In this document: piece by piece, positions 1 to 9,345 of the stretch | Layout: every line of letters begins with the position of its first letter | Position numbering within the stretch: position 1 is the stretch's first letter | Source: Spirochaetales bacterium | GTDB taxonomy: Bacteria; Spirochaetota; Spirochaetia; DSM-2461 | DNA length: 64,000 nt | Direction: 5' to 3' | NCBI GenBank assembly: GCA_028533045.1 | Contig: JAQQAP010000016.1 | Location: forward strand, 62,001-126,000 | Notes under the pieces: generated by a model | Told to the model about the DNA's origin: nothing | The model's database searches: none | The model's input: the letters and a program-made list of their open reading frames with translations, nothing else | Program-made: the position numbers and the translations under genes

Positions 1-987
1 AAAGGGGAGGGAAAGCCCCAGACCTATAAGGATGAAAAAGAGGATGATTACCGGTCCGGTCTGGACAAAGGCAAAACCCAGTGCCGATCCTAGCAGGGGA
101 GCCGTACAGGGGGTGGCCAGAAGAACTGCCATGATGCCTGTGAAGAAGGACCCCCCATAACCTCCTTTTTGGGCTGCTGCTGCCTGCCCTGCTTTTCTGG
201 GGGGATTAATAAAGAAGACTTCGAAGAGACTGAGGGAAAAGAGAAATACCAAAGAGGTGAGGATAAGAACAAAGAGAGGATTCTGGAATTGGAAGCCCCA
301 GCCCAGGGCTGTTCCGGAAGCTTTGATCCCTACAACAATCAGGCCCAACACAACCATGGAGAAGATAATCCCCGCCGTATAGAGCAGGCTGTTTATGAGT
401 ATCTTTTGCCGGCTGTCTCCGCTTTGCCCCACCAGATGGAGAGCTTTAAGGGATAATACGGGGAGCACACAGGGCATGATATTCAGTATTACCCCTCCCA
501 GAAAGGCAAAAAGAAGGAAGAGCCACAAGGGATTTTGGGAGGAAGAGGCCGGAAGGAGGGAAGGATCTCCCTCAAGGGGGATAATATTTATCTTCTGAGG
601 CCTAAAACAGGTGCCCTGTTCGTCGCAAAGCTGATAAGAGACTTCCAGTTCAGGGGGAGAGGAAAGATCGTCTCCGGCGTTGTTATCAAGGGAGGCCTGA
701 AGTACCACCGTTCCTTCCCAACCTTCAAAATTTCCGTACGATTGGGTGGGGGGATAGACTATTTCGTTCAGAGTGAAAGATGAGTTTTCTTTGAGGCTGA
801 ATTTAAAGAAGGCCCGATTATCTATTTGGTGGAACTCCTCGGGAATTTCATAACTAACCAGTACGGTTCCTTTTCCCTTGTCATTAACATAGTAGGAAGA
901 GGAGATAATCGCTTCCTGGGCCGTAAGATAAAAGGCGGAAGCAAGAACCAAAATCACCGAAAAAACGAGCTGTTTTGTATATCTCAT
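1..987 (-). CDS. DsbD-like thiol:disulfide interchange protein (partial)
   Basis: The reading frame is open from an ATG at 987 to the left edge, giving 329 codons with the C-terminus missing. It starts with a signal peptide (lysine, hydrophobic run, ending near LTAQ), then a periplasmic beta-rich domain with a CDEQGTC segment at about residues 130-136. A polytopic membrane domain follows. The two membrane cysteines typical of the DsbD/CcdA family are visible in IMPCVLPVLSLKAL and ATPCTAPLLGSALGFA. Family members carry electrons from cytoplasmic thioredoxin across the membrane to periplasmic thiol proteins. The C-terminal thioredoxin domain, if present, lies outside the window. No Shine-Dalgarno sequence precedes the ATG, and a promoter lies so close that the message looks leaderless. 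Confidence 0.88.
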   Translation of the reverse strand, partial: MRYTKQLVFSVILVLASAFYLTAQEAIISSSYYVNDKGKGTVLVSYEIPEEFHQIDNRAFFKFSLKENSSFTLNEIVYPPTQSYGNFEGWEGTVVLQASLDNNAGDDLSSPPELEVSYQLCDEQGTCFRPQKINIIPLEGDPSLLPASSSQNPLWLFLLFAFLGGVILNIMPCVLPVLSLKALHLVGQSGDSRQKILINSLLYTAGIIFSMVVLGLIVVGIKASGTALGWGFQFQNPLFVLILTSLVFLFSLSLFEVFFINPPRKAGQAAAAQKGGYGGSFFTGIMAVLLATPCTAPLLGSALGFAFVQTGPVIILFFILIGLGLSLPF

Positions 988-993
988 AAATTG

Positions 994-1022
994 AATATAA
1001 AAGGGCTCAGAAAAAAAATCAA
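994..1022 (-). promoter_or_regulatory. Promoter of dsbD-like gene, leaderless spacing
   Basis: On the minus strand TTGATT (1022-1017) and TATATT (999-994) are separated by 17 bp. Only six bases lie between the -10 box and the ATG at 987, so the expected +1 is the A of the start codon. No Shine-Dalgarno sequence is present. Confidence 0.65.
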
Positions 1023-1040
1023 GTTTTTTTTGAACTTCTA

Positions 1041-1069
1041 TTGACGAAAAATATGCCCTGTGTTATATT
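1041..1069 (+). promoter_or_regulatory. Sigma-70 promoter of tRNA-Val
   Basis: TTGACG (1041-1046), a 17-bp spacer and TATATT (1064-1069) end 19 bp before the tRNA. This is near-consensus and correctly placed for a tRNA promoter. Confidence 0.8.
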
Positions 1070-1088
1070 CCTCATCAGCAAGTAGCAA

Positions 1089-1161
1089 GGGCGATTAGCT
1101 CAGTTGGGAGAGCGTCTGGTTTACACCCAGGATGTCGGCGGTTCGAGCCCGTCATCGCCCA
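1089..1161 (+). tRNA. tRNA-Val (UAC)
   Basis: A full cloverleaf can be drawn: 7-bp acceptor GGGCGAT/ATCGCCC, D arm GCTC/GAGC, anticodon stem TCTGG/CCAGG with loop TTTACAC (anticodon TAC), and T arm GGCGG-TTCGAGC-CCGTC. The discriminator is A and the 3' CCA is not encoded. The gene has its own promoter and terminator. Confidence 0.97.
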
Positions 1162-1205
1162 TACCATAATTCCTGAATTAAAAAGGAATTAGATCATTAT
1201 AGAAG

Positions 1206-1238
1206 AACCGGTAATACCTAGGGTTACCGGTTTTTTTT
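1206..1238 (+). terminator. Rho-independent terminator after tRNA-Val
   Basis: A 9-bp perfect stem, AACCGGTAA (1206-1214) with TTACCGGTT (1224-1232), runs into eight T residues. It lies 45 bp downstream of the tRNA. Confidence 0.88.
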
Positions 1239-1293
1239 ATGTCCTGAAAAAGCGCTTGGGCCGCTCACTTTGAGCGGTTCATATGAGACTGAA

Positions 1294-3072
1294 TCAGAGC
1301 CCGAGTTTTCCGATTTCTCTCTCTAAATGGAAGGCGGTGGAGCTGTTCGATTCACTGAGTTTTTCAAGAAGTTCGCTGCCCCGGGCGAACTGTTCCAATC
1401 CCTGGGTTATCTCTTCCGACTCCCGGCTTAATGTTTTGTAGGAGTTTTTGAGCTTATCCATAAGCAGGGTTATTTCGTCACTGCTGCTTCTTACCTGATC
1501 TGTTTCATTATTGACTTCTCCCGAGGCGGTACGGACTGTCTGCAGTTCGGTAAAAAAATTGTTTATGATATCTTCCATACGTTTATTGGAATCCTTAAGT
1601 TCTATAACGGAATTTTCCGCCCTGTCGTTTTGGTCAATCAGTCTTGTAATCGATTCTTGATTCTCTTTCTCTTCCTTTGACATAAGCCCCAGGCTCTTAT
1701 TCAAATCCTTGAGCAGCCGGGAAACATTCTCCGTATTGCTTCTCACTTGTCCGGAAAGGTTCCGCATCTCATGGGCTACTACGGTAAAGCCTTTTCCGTA
1801 TTTACCGGAATGGGCCGCTTCTATGGAGGCATTGATGGCAAGAACATCGGTTCTGTCCGCCAAGTCCTGGATCGAAACCATTGCCTTGAAAATATCCGAT
1901 GAGTGGCGGAGAATTTCCTTAATCTGATCTTTGAGTACTTCCACGGTTTTTAAACTGTTAAGGGATTCCTCTTTTACTTTGTAGGTAAGCTGTACCTGTT
2001 GATCTACCGCCCGGTTTTGGGAAGCAAGGCTAAGCTGAAGGGTTTCCCCTTGACGGGACATGAAGTTGATTCGTTCATCCAGATCTCCCGAGAGTTGGCT
2101 CAGCTTATTCAGGGCACGGGAAATATGATTCATCTCCTCGTAGGAGGCTTCCACCTGGCCGGACATGCTTTGGGTTTGGTCATTTACGTTAGTCAAGCTT
2201 ACGCCGATCTGGGTATAGGCGGAACTGTTTTCCTGGGCAATAGCATTGAGCTGCTTGCCTGAATGGACCTGCTCCGTGGAAATTTCTTTAAGAGACAATT
2301 GACGTTCATTAAGATTTTTCATGAATCGATTGAAATTCTTTCTTAATTCGGTAATTTCATCTCTCCCTTTTTCGGACATGGTAAGATCCAGTCGGCCTTT
2401 TCCTTCGGCCAGGTCTCCCAGAAAAGCTCTCGTTCGGTTTATGTATCTGAGGGTTCTTGAAATAAGAAAGATATTGCAACTCGATTGGAGAAGAAGAAAC
2501 AGAGTCACCAGAGGAAGGTAGCGCTGACGAAAGCGTTTTTCCTGGATTCTTTGATTTTTCAGGTCTCTTGATATTATGTTATTCAGCTCATTCTCTATGA
2601 AATTGACTTGCCTACTCAATTGGGGTAACTCATCATAAATAAGATTTTCTATTATTCCCTCGTCCACTGCCTTATGAGAGTAGAGCGGTTCCATAAGATC
2701 GTATTTACATAAATTGGACAGAGATTTTCCACTCAATTGAAGCTGAATTAACTGGGGCTTAAGTTCCTCTTCCAGGTCAAACAGTTTTTTGAGATATTCC
2801 ACTTCTCGGGAAAATCCTGTTTCAGACATACGGTAGGAAACAATGGGGTCCCCCGTAATATCACCTGTTCTTACCAAGTCCACACTAAGGAGTATCTGGT
2901 TAATGGCCGCAACCTGGTAGCTGTTAAGCTGAATGAGAGCCTGCTGATGGGCTTGCATCTCGTGAGAAACCCGTTCTGTGTTATTTAGTTGGGTAAGAAT
3001 AATGAAAGCTACCGAGAGGGTTATTAATAAACCCAGCACTGCCAGTATGATGGCCTGAAGTCTGATTTTCAT
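1294..3072 (-). CDS. Methyl-accepting chemotaxis protein
   Basis: This 592-residue transmembrane chemoreceptor should signal ligand binding to CheA/CheW and so control flagellar rotation. Membrane segments lie at about residues 6-28 and 186-208, flanking a mostly helical periplasmic sensor of about 155 residues. A HAMP-like linker follows, then the long helical signalling domain. The hairpin tip is recognisable around residues 400-430 (DLADRTDVLAINASIEAAHS, then GKGFTVVAHEMRNL). It departs from the classic tip in several places, so it may pair with a specialised CheW. There is no C-terminal CheR-docking pentapeptide. The start is preceded by AAAGAGGAAAAA. It may be a standalone transcription unit; its ligand is unknown. 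Confidence 0.93.
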   Translation of the reverse strand: MKIRLQAIILAVLGLLITLSVAFIILTQLNNTERVSHEMQAHQQALIQLNSYQVAAINQILLSVDLVRTGDITGDPIVSYRMSETGFSREVEYLKKLFDLEEELKPQLIQLQLSGKSLSNLCKYDLMEPLYSHKAVDEGIIENLIYDELPQLSRQVNFIENELNNIISRDLKNQRIQEKRFRQRYLPLVTLFLLLQSSCNIFLISRTLRYINRTRAFLGDLAEGKGRLDLTMSEKGRDEITELRKNFNRFMKNLNERQLSLKEISTEQVHSGKQLNAIAQENSSAYTQIGVSLTNVNDQTQSMSGQVEASYEEMNHISRALNKLSQLSGDLDERINFMSRQGETLQLSLASQNRAVDQQVQLTYKVKEESLNSLKTVEVLKDQIKEILRHSSDIFKAMVSIQDLADRTDVLAINASIEAAHSGKYGKGFTVVAHEMRNLSGQVRSNTENVSRLLKDLNKSLGLMSKEEKENQESITRLIDQNDRAENSVIELKDSNKRMEDIINNFFTELQTVRTASGEVNNETDQVRSSSDEITLLMDKLKNSYKTLSRESEEITQGLEQFARGSELLEKLSESNSSTAFHLEREIGKLGL

Positions 3073-3150
3073 TTTTTCCTCTTTTTAAATACTCTGCTAA
3101 TTAAAGAGCTCTTACTGTAAGAAAAGGATGAGATTTAGGTTAGCAAAATG

Positions 3151-3179
3151 TTTACATCCTACCGGGCATGGCTTATAAT
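3151..3179 (+). promoter_or_regulatory. Promoter of AbrB-like gene
   Basis: TTTACA (3151-3156), a 17-bp spacer and a perfect TATAAT (3174-3179) lie 20 bp upstream of the start at 3200. An AAAAGGAG ribosome site lies in between. Confidence 0.82.
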
Positions 3180-3199
3180 TATAAAAAAGGAGATTTGTT

Positions 3200-3430
3200 A
3201 TGGAAATCGAAGTAAGACTTGAAGGTTCTAGCAAGTATCTCCACATCCCCGGTGAGACTATCGATAAGCTAGGGTGGGACGTTGGTGATATCGTAAAATT
3301 AAGCGCCGATGGGGACGCTCTGAAAATTAGCAGAGTGGCTACCAGGGAAGAAAACGATGCCCTTCATAACCTGGAAATGAGCTTTAATAGAAACAGCGGC
3401 ATTGGGGCCTATCAGGATAGCGACTTATAG
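3200..3430 (+). CDS. AbrB/MazE/SpoVT-type DNA-binding protein (orphan)
   Basis: This 76-residue protein has an N-terminal swapped-hairpin AbrB-like domain: beta strand, IPGETIDKLGWDVGDIVKL, then a second strand (ALKISRV). Such domains dimerise and bind DNA, either as MazE-type antitoxins or as transition-state regulators. The acidic C-terminal tail (about residues 50-76) resembles the toxin-binding tail of antitoxins. No toxin gene is adjacent, because both flanking genes are chemoreceptors on the other strand. The gene has its own strong promoter and a good ribosome site. It could be a free-standing regulator or an antitoxin left without its toxin. The fold call is fairly secure; the role is unknown. 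Confidence 0.75.
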   Translation: MEIEVRLEGSSKYLHIPGETIDKLGWDVGDIVKLSADGDALKISRVATREENDALHNLEMSFNRNSGIGAYQDSDL

Positions 3431-3445
3431 CCCAACGCCAAAGGA

Positions 3446-5500
3446 TTAGTTTTCTTCTTTTACAGCTATAACGGACGTATTATCCGAGTAGATTGTGGTT
3501 TCTGCCTGATTTGTCTCTTCTGTGGAGAGTGATTCGGCAGGAGCCGGTTCTTCCGAAGGAAAGGTGTCTTCTTCGGGAACAGGGATGAGAGAATAGTCCG
3601 AATCTGTCTCTGTGGTTTGCAATGTCGATTCGGTCTGCGTTTCCGGATTTTCATCGGTGGTAAAGAAGGCCAGTTCATCTGCCAGAATTTTGTTGGACTC
3701 TTTGATTACTTCCGTTCTTCGCTTTAATTCGTCCACCACATCGCGTATGTTACCTATGCCGCGAACAATACCCTTCGAACTTGTTTCTACCCCTTTTGTG
3801 GTTTCTTCTGCCACATGGAAGGCGGAAGAAAGATCATCAAGGCACTGGCCCATCTCGGCAGAACCCTCTCTTGCCTGGATTGAGTTGTGCTCCAGGTCAT
3901 CCATGGCATTTCGGATTTCTCCGCTTCCCTGGGTGAGTTCGCTAATATTGTTGGAAATTTGAATAAAACTTTTGCTTACCGATCCTACCTGATTAATAAC
4001 CTGCTGGAAAGAGCCTTTCATCTGGTTCCCCGATTTGTGGGCCGACTGGATATTTTTGATCATTTCCTTAACATTTTCCCCGATAGTCCGTGAGTTTTCG
4101 CCGGAAGCTTCGGCAAGCTTGCGGATCTCCTCGGCAACAACGGAGAAGCCCCGGCCCGCTTCACCGGCATGGGCCGCTTCAATCGCCGCATTCATGGCAA
4201 GCATATTGGTCTGGTCGGCGATATTGTCAATCAGCTCTACCATCTCCTGGATATTACTGATATTGGCGGTAATGGCATTGATAAAGGAAAGGTTGTCCAG
4301 CAGCTGTCTCTGACCCTCATCTATGGCAATTTCCAGTTCCTCCGCTGTTTTAGTGTTCGTGCCGGTCAAGTCGCTTATTTGTTCGAGGGAGTTATTCATA
4401 GTTTTTACGGAGGCACTGGTCTGGGTAACCATGGAGGTCTGACTGTCGATCATGCTCCTTACCCCATTGATAATTGCGGCAATTCTTTCGAGGGACACGC
4501 TGGAACTGCCAATGCTGTCCTCCATATTATCAATACCCTGGGTAATAACATCGACACTTCCCTTCATATTTGAAACGGAAGTAACCGTTTCCTGTACGGA
4601 CTCTTCCATAACTTCCCGGGTAACGGAACTTCGTTCGGAAGACTTCTGGATTTTGCCGATCATGGAGGAGAGGGTATTCATGAATTCATTTAGCTGGTTA
4701 CCGATTTCATTCAGCTCGTCGTTGGAATTTATAGTGAATCGATGCCTGAGGTCTCCCCCGGTAATCTGGGAAATCCCTTTTTGCAGGGCAAAAACAGAGC
4801 GGCTCAGGTTTTTGATTGAAGCAAGGGAGAATATTATGAGCCCTATGACCACAGAAAAGCTTAATCCAAGAATCATATACATAAGTCTGCTTTCCATCTT
4901 ATGAACTTCATCGTTAATGACAGTGGATTGATCGGCCAACACATTCAGATTAACCTGTATGGCGTTTGCCAGGCTCTCCCAGCCGGATGACAGATTGGAA
5001 ATACGATACATGAGCATGGGGTAGCTGGATGCTGTTTTATCAATTTTCCCCTGCGTATCCCTAACAATATCAAAGAGGGCGTAATCATCGGCGCTGTATC
5101 CGCTTTCATTAAAGAGAACCGCCGTAATTTCTAGTTGTTCTTGAATGGTCTTATAGGCCGTATTCTGCAGCCCCTCCAAACGGGATATTGAATCAATCGA
5201 CTTTTTAATTTCTTCGCTTCTTCCGGTAAGTATGGTGATCTCTTCAAGACGGGCGAATTTTGTGGCGGCCGTTTTCTGGCTAAGTGCCAGTTCCGATTGA
5301 ACGAGATTAAGGGGCGAAATAAAGAGTTGGTTAACCTGGTAAAGTTCTTCTGCCAGGGCATACTGAATGTCCAGGAGAATTCGCTCTTCCCTTTCCATCA
5401 GGGTACTCTGATTAATCATGAAAATAAATGTTAAGAGCATTATGACTACGGTGAGCGAAAAAAGGCCTACGATAGATCTTAGTTTGGTTTTGATTTTCAT
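3446..5500 (-). CDS. Methyl-accepting chemotaxis protein with acidic C-terminal tail
   Basis: This is a 684-residue chemoreceptor. Membrane segments lie near residues 10-32 and 208-230 around a helical periplasmic sensor, followed by HAMP (about 232-285) and a canonical signalling hairpin ([20 protein letters not shown] and [11 protein letters not shown], near residues 420-450). Unlike the neighbouring receptor at 1294-3072, its tip is close to the textbook consensus. A low-complexity Glu/Thr/Ser/Pro tail of about 70 residues follows the helical bundle, and no CheR pentapeptide is visible at the end. It is the last gene of a likely operon with the HATPase and PilZ genes upstream (21 bp from the PilZ stop). 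Ribosome site GGGAGT. Confidence 0.95.
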   Translation of the reverse strand: MKIKTKLRSIVGLFSLTVVIMLLTFIFMINQSTLMEREERILLDIQYALAEELYQVNQLFISPLNLVQSELALSQKTAATKFARLEEITILTGRSEEIKKSIDSISRLEGLQNTAYKTIQEQLEITAVLFNESGYSADDYALFDIVRDTQGKIDKTASSYPMLMYRISNLSSGWESLANAIQVNLNVLADQSTVINDEVHKMESRLMYMILGLSFSVVIGLIIFSLASIKNLSRSVFALQKGISQITGGDLRHRFTINSNDELNEIGNQLNEFMNTLSSMIGKIQKSSERSSVTREVMEESVQETVTSVSNMKGSVDVITQGIDNMEDSIGSSSVSLERIAAIINGVRSMIDSQTSMVTQTSASVKTMNNSLEQISDLTGTNTKTAEELEIAIDEGQRQLLDNLSFINAITANISNIQEMVELIDNIADQTNMLAMNAAIEAAHAGEAGRGFSVVAEEIRKLAEASGENSRTIGENVKEMIKNIQSAHKSGNQMKGSFQQVINQVGSVSKSFIQISNNISELTQGSGEIRNAMDDLEHNSIQAREGSAEMGQCLDDLSSAFHVAEETTKGVETSSKGIVRGIGNIRDVVDELKRRTEVIKESNKILADELAFFTTDENPETQTESTLQTTETDSDYSLIPVPEEDTFPSEEPAPAESLSTEETNQAETTIYSDNTSVIAVKEEN

Positions 5501-5521
5501 ATTAACATTACTCCCGAAACG

Positions 5522-5848
5522 TTACTGTTTCCATATTTTTAAAATCTTGTTCAGGTATACCACAGAGGACATATTGGCATCTGTAGTATATTGAAAGCCC
5601 AATATTAATGTAAAGGACTCATTTTTTACCCAACGAACGGTTCCTCGCAAATAGAAAGAGGGAATCTTCATTGATTCATCGGGGATTATTTTAACATTGA
5701 TTGTATCCTTTTGGCAAACTTTCAAATCTCCAAAAAGGGCAATTTTCATACCTTCCCGGGTAATGTCTCTTACCTGGCCTGTGTAGCCGTTTACAAAAGC
5801 TCTTATAAAACACTGTTCCCTGGAAGTGGTTCTTACTATATCAGGCAT
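5522..5848 (-). CDS. PilZ-like c-di-GMP-binding protein
   Basis: This 108-residue single-domain protein has basic residues near the N-terminus (TSREQCFIRA) followed by a beta-barrel-like sequence. It carries a variant of the PilZ [DN]xSxxG signature, RDITREGMKIAL, and later GTVRWV. PilZ domains bind cyclic di-GMP and often adjust motility or chemotaxis output. The gene overlaps the HATPase gene upstream by 8 bp and is followed closely by a chemoreceptor, so a link between c-di-GMP and taxis is a reasonable inference. The first arginine motif is not a perfect RxxxR, so ligand binding needs testing. Confidence 0.68.
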   Translation of the reverse strand: MPDIVRTTSREQCFIRAFVNGYTGQVRDITREGMKIALFGDLKVCQKDTINVKIIPDESMKIPSFYLRGTVRWVKNESFTLILGFQYTTDANMSSVVYLNKILKIWKQ

Positions 5849-6365
5849 ACCATTTAATTCCCATTGTTACAATTGTTCCTTCGGTCCGACCCTTTTGGTA
5901 ACCATTCATTACTTTTCCCTTTCTGTGAAATTCCAAGGTAAAAAGGTCCGCCATTTGCCGTGCCGTAAGAAGGCCCATTCCAAAACGGTTGTAGGAATAT
6001 CTTTCACGATATCTTTGAAAGGCGGTACTTTCCAGATCAACATCTCTGGCGGGAGTGTTCATATCGTAGGGAAGGAGAGAGGTCTCAAACCCCCCGCCAC
6101 AATCCTTTACGACAATCAGAAGATAATCATCCTCCGCAGAAAATCTCAGTTTTACCGGTTTTTCGTGGGAGCCCGTTTCTCTTTGGGCCCTAAGCGAATT
6201 GTTCACCAGTTCCATGGTAGAATAGATAATATTCTCCTGCTTTTCCGCAGGAATTCCCGAATTGACAAGATTTAGATATTTTAATATTGCATTAAGCGGC
6301 GCTTTTTCCGATATATTAAAAATGAGGTTTCTGTACACTTCTGTTTTATACATTAACTGGTGCAT
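5841..6365 (-). CDS. Small HATPase-domain protein (anti-sigma/RsbW-like or orphan kinase core)
   Basis: This 174-residue protein consists almost entirely of a GHKL ATP-binding domain. The N box is ELVNNSLRA, G1 is VKDCGGGFE and G2 is NRFGMGLLTA. There is no dimerisation/phospho-acceptor domain, receiver or membrane segment, which fits the RsbW/SpoIIAB serine-kinase type better than a true histidine kinase. It is the first gene of the operon with the PilZ protein (8-bp overlap) and a chemoreceptor. SpoIIE-type phosphatases that could act in partner switching occur at 54745-58973, but no STAS antagonist is adjacent. Partner unknown. Confidence 0.8.
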   Translation of the reverse strand: MHQLMYKTEVYRNLIFNISEKAPLNAILKYLNLVNSGIPAEKQENIIYSTMELVNNSLRAQRETGSHEKPVKLRFSAEDDYLLIVVKDCGGGFETSLLPYDMNTPARDVDLESTAFQRYRERYSYNRFGMGLLTARQMADLFTLEFHRKGKVMNGYQKGRTEGTIVTMGIKWYA

Positions 6366-6407
6366 GGCCTGCTGATTATTATACCCTATTAAACAAGGAA
6401 AGCAATC

Positions 6408-9284
6408 ATGTTTTATCTTTATGTCCGAATATATTCAAGAAACCAGTTAAACCAGCTGGAACCGGACTTCATGAGTAGTCTCAACGGGCAAATCTCGGCC
6501 ATTAATCAAAAATACGGTGGAGTAACTCTCAACGGCAAGGACGGGCTCTTTCGTTATGCCGCCCTTTACAGGGAAACTTTGATAAATATGATAAATGCCG
6601 CCCAGGCCTGCCAGAAATTATTAGAGGAAGAGAAGGAAGGGCTGGACGGGTATAACATTGTTCTCACCGGAGCGGATAAGCAGGATTATGAACTGCAGAA
6701 GAAACTCGACTTTCTTGTATATCAAATACTGGACGATGGGGGGATTTGGGTTGATCCTCACTGGAAGGAGGATCTTTCCGGCTATCTTCTATTGGAAAAG
6801 GAGAAGTATCTTTATCGAATGACAGGGCAAAAAGAATTTGCTCCTACCACGGGGGAGAGATTTTCCTTCATGCTGGAAGACGAGAGCGCTATCAAACGGA
6901 TAGGTCGCTGGCTTGAACAGGAAGACCGCCCCCTATTGGTTTTGTCCGGAGAGAAAGGGGCGGGGCGGCGATTGAATCTGGAGAGGGCTCTGAAAGAGTA
7001 TTTCGGTAAAAAGAGTCCGTCCACTATTCGGCTTAAACTGAATGGAGACAGGGATTATATCTATGATCCCTACAGAGACTGTCTGGGCCGTTTAGACGTT
7101 TCCGAAGAAGAGGAGAGGGGAAATCCCCTTTTGCTGGACCTTAGACAGGGAAAAATGATGAGCCGCTGTTCCGATTTCTTTTCCCGTGATTTTGAAGAAG
7201 CTTTTCTGGAATATCTGGAGGAGGAAAAGAGAAAAATAGCCGGCCGATCTCAAACTCTCTTTGTTATTGTGGAGAAGGGGGAGGATTTCTCTTCCGCCAG
7301 TCGGCAGCTGTTGGAACGGATTCTGGAGAGGAAAGGGCTGCGCTTTATACTCATTTCAGAAAAAAGCCGTCCCGAATATCTTTCTAAAACATCAAATCCC
7401 GATGTCATTCTCTTTTTGCCTCCTACAGAAGAGAAACTCTCCCATAAGCTTAGCCGAGCCTTTGGTGAGGGAGATTGGACAAGTCAAAAAATGGCGCCCC
7501 TCCTTCTAAGTGAACCTCTTAACAGCCAAACCCTATTCTATTCAGCCTGGTTATGCTGCGGAGGAATCACTCCCGGCGAGGGCGTCTCCCCTGTTCGAAC
7601 CATGATAGATTCCCTTAATGAAAGGGAAAAAAGAGTTCTCCGCTATATCGGACTTTCTAAAGGTTTGATCGGGCGAAAGGAAATGTCCCGCTTTCTTGCC
7701 GATGAAGAGGAGGATATATCCCTTATCTCCGAAAGAATCGACCGTCTTAAATCACTGGCTTTGGTGGATGAGACAAAAGGGGGGAAACTCCATGCTGAAT
7801 TTGAGCTTCCTCCATTTGACAAGACCCAGGAAAGGCAGACTGTTAAGGACCTCATAGGACTTCTAAACCGGGAAGGCCAGGGCAAACCCTTTCAGTACTT
7901 CTCCTTTCTCGAAGAGCACGGGGAGACGGATAAAGCCCTGGAGTATCTGAATAATATCATGAACTGGCTCATAAATAACGGGTTTCAGGACAGGGCGGAC
8001 AGTCTTATAAGCAATCCTCCTTTTATGGGAAAAGAGATCGATGAACTATCCCTGGATTCTCTGCAAAACCTGCTCTTTGCCAACCGGCTGAGGCTGTCTT
8101 TGATTAAGGGGGATCAGGTCCAATTGGGAGAACTGGTGGCAAACGGCCTTCTTTCCCAGGTTTCGGAAAGAGGAAAATTTGCCGACGAGTTCTATTTGCA
8201 GCTGTCCCGTTACTATTACTGCCAGGGGAATGCGGACCAAGCTGTGGATTATGCAAAAAAAGCTCTTTTTATGTTTCAGAAGACAGGATTTCACTTGGGG
8301 GAAAGTCTGGCCAATATAGAGCTGGCCTTTGCCTTTCTGGGGCAAAGAAAGGTTCAGATGGGAATGGACTATTTTGAAATCGCCCGCCGAATCAGCTATC
8401 AGATAGAAGATAACTACACACTTATCACGGCTCGAACCTTTGGGGCTCTGACGGCGTTTCTTTTTGGAAATATGTCCAAAGCGGAAAGCATCATTGAGGA
8501 AACCCTTGAATTGGCAGAGAAGAACGGCTGTCGCAGAAGAATCTTCTTTCTTAAATTCCTGGCCGGTCGAATCCGCTTTGAATACGGCCATTATCGGGAA
8601 GGGGCGGAACTCTTTGAAGAGTGCTATGAATTAAGCAAGCAGATAGATATGACAGAAGGGGGAGATACCGCCCGCCGGTGGGTAGGACGCTGTCTCTTGT
8701 ACCTTGAGAAACGAAGAGATGCCTTTGCCTGGCTCGATTCGGAAGATTCTACAAGGGAGGGGCTTCTCTTTTTGGCAGAGGCTGATTTTATGGTCTCACT
8801 TTATGAATCGGCCCTGTCAAAGCTGGAAAAGGCCGAAGCTATGGTACCCAACAGGGAACTGAGTTACTCCGAAATGGACCGATGGTGTGACGGGTTCATG
8901 CCCATAGAAGGTCGGCTTTCTTCGAATGATGTGACAGAAGACGTCCTTTCCGGTCAAATCGATGCACTCCATAGCTATATCCTTGCTCTTACAGGTCGTC
9001 ATTCGGAAGCAATGGCTCTTTTTATGAAGAGAGGCGGTCAGGATGATTATCCCTTTAAACCCTACAGTTACAAATACAGCTATATCCATTTTACCATACT
9101 TAACGTGGGAGAAATCAGTCTTTCCGGTGATGATAACAGGCTGGCCTCGCTGAGTCGGGCTATAGAAAGGCTCCAGTCACGGGCAGGCCGATTTGATAAT
9201 CAGCATAAGAAACTGGACTTCCTGAACAAGAACTGGTGGAACCGGAAAATCATGGAAGAAGCCCATCGTAAAAAGTTTCTTTAA
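6408..9284 (+). CDS. Large regulator with degenerate cyclase-like, AAA_16-like and TPR regions
   Basis: I read three regions in this 958-residue soluble protein. Residues 1-110 have the spacing of a class III nucleotide-cyclase domain (KYGGVTLNGKDGLFRYAALY, then a helix rich in Ala/Gln) but lack the catalytic residues. Residues 170-430 resemble an AAA_16/STAND ATPase: LLVLSGEKGAGRRLNLE sits where Walker A should be but has Arg for the essential Lys, and FVIVEKGEDFSSAS sits at Walker B. From about residue 540 onward there are helical TPR-like repeats such as GNADQAVDYAKKALFMFQ. The order cyclase-AAA-TPR is common in bacterial signal proteins; here the first two parts look inactive. It is monocistronic, with an AAGGAAAG ribosome site. 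Domain calls are my reading, not a search result. Confidence 0.6.
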   Translation: MFYLYVRIYSRNQLNQLEPDFMSSLNGQISAINQKYGGVTLNGKDGLFRYAALYRETLINMINAAQACQKLLEEEKEGLDGYNIVLTGADKQDYELQKKLDFLVYQILDDGGIWVDPHWKEDLSGYLLLEKEKYLYRMTGQKEFAPTTGERFSFMLEDESAIKRIGRWLEQEDRPLLVLSGEKGAGRRLNLERALKEYFGKKSPSTIRLKLNGDRDYIYDPYRDCLGRLDVSEEEERGNPLLLDLRQGKMMSRCSDFFSRDFEEAFLEYLEEEKRKIAGRSQTLFVIVEKGEDFSSASRQLLERILERKGLRFILISEKSRPEYLSKTSNPDVILFLPPTEEKLSHKLSRAFGEGDWTSQKMAPLLLSEPLNSQTLFYSAWLCCGGITPGEGVSPVRTMIDSLNEREKRVLRYIGLSKGLIGRKEMSRFLADEEEDISLISERIDRLKSLALVDETKGGKLHAEFELPPFDKTQERQTVKDLIGLLNREGQGKPFQYFSFLEEHGETDKALEYLNNIMNWLINNGFQDRADSLISNPPFMGKEIDELSLDSLQNLLFANRLRLSLIKGDQVQLGELVANGLLSQVSERGKFADEFYLQLSRYYYCQGNADQAVDYAKKALFMFQKTGFHLGESLANIELAFAFLGQRKVQMGMDYFEIARRISYQIEDNYTLITARTFGALTAFLFGNMSKAESIIEETLELAEKNGCRRRIFFLKFLAGRIRFEYGHYREGAELFEECYELSKQIDMTEGGDTARRWVGRCLLYLEKRRDAFAWLDSEDSTREGLLFLAEADFMVSLYESALSKLEKAEAMVPNRELSYSEMDRWCDGFMPIEGRLSSNDVTEDVLSGQIDALHSYILALTGRHSEAMALFMKRGGQDDYPFKPYSYKYSYIHFTILNVGEISLSGDDNRLASLSRAIERLQSRAGRFDNQHKKLDFLNKNWWNRKIMEEAHRKKFL

Positions 9285-9302
9285 AAAGTTTTTAACAAGA
9301 TG

Positions 9303-9331
9303 TTGACAGAAAAGTTGATTATAGATATATT
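9303..9331 (+). promoter_or_regulatory. Sigma-70 promoter of tRNA-Met
   Basis: Consensus TTGACA (9303-9308), 17 bp, and TATATT (9326-9331), ending 14 bp before the tRNA. The -10 box and spacing match those of the tRNA-Val promoter. Confidence 0.87.
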
Positions 9332-9345
9332 ATGGAAGCTTTTTT

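Noticed and set aside
4169..4904. Plus-strand open frames opposite the second chemoreceptor
   Set aside because: They lie opposite the conserved signalling hairpin and HAMP region of the receptor.
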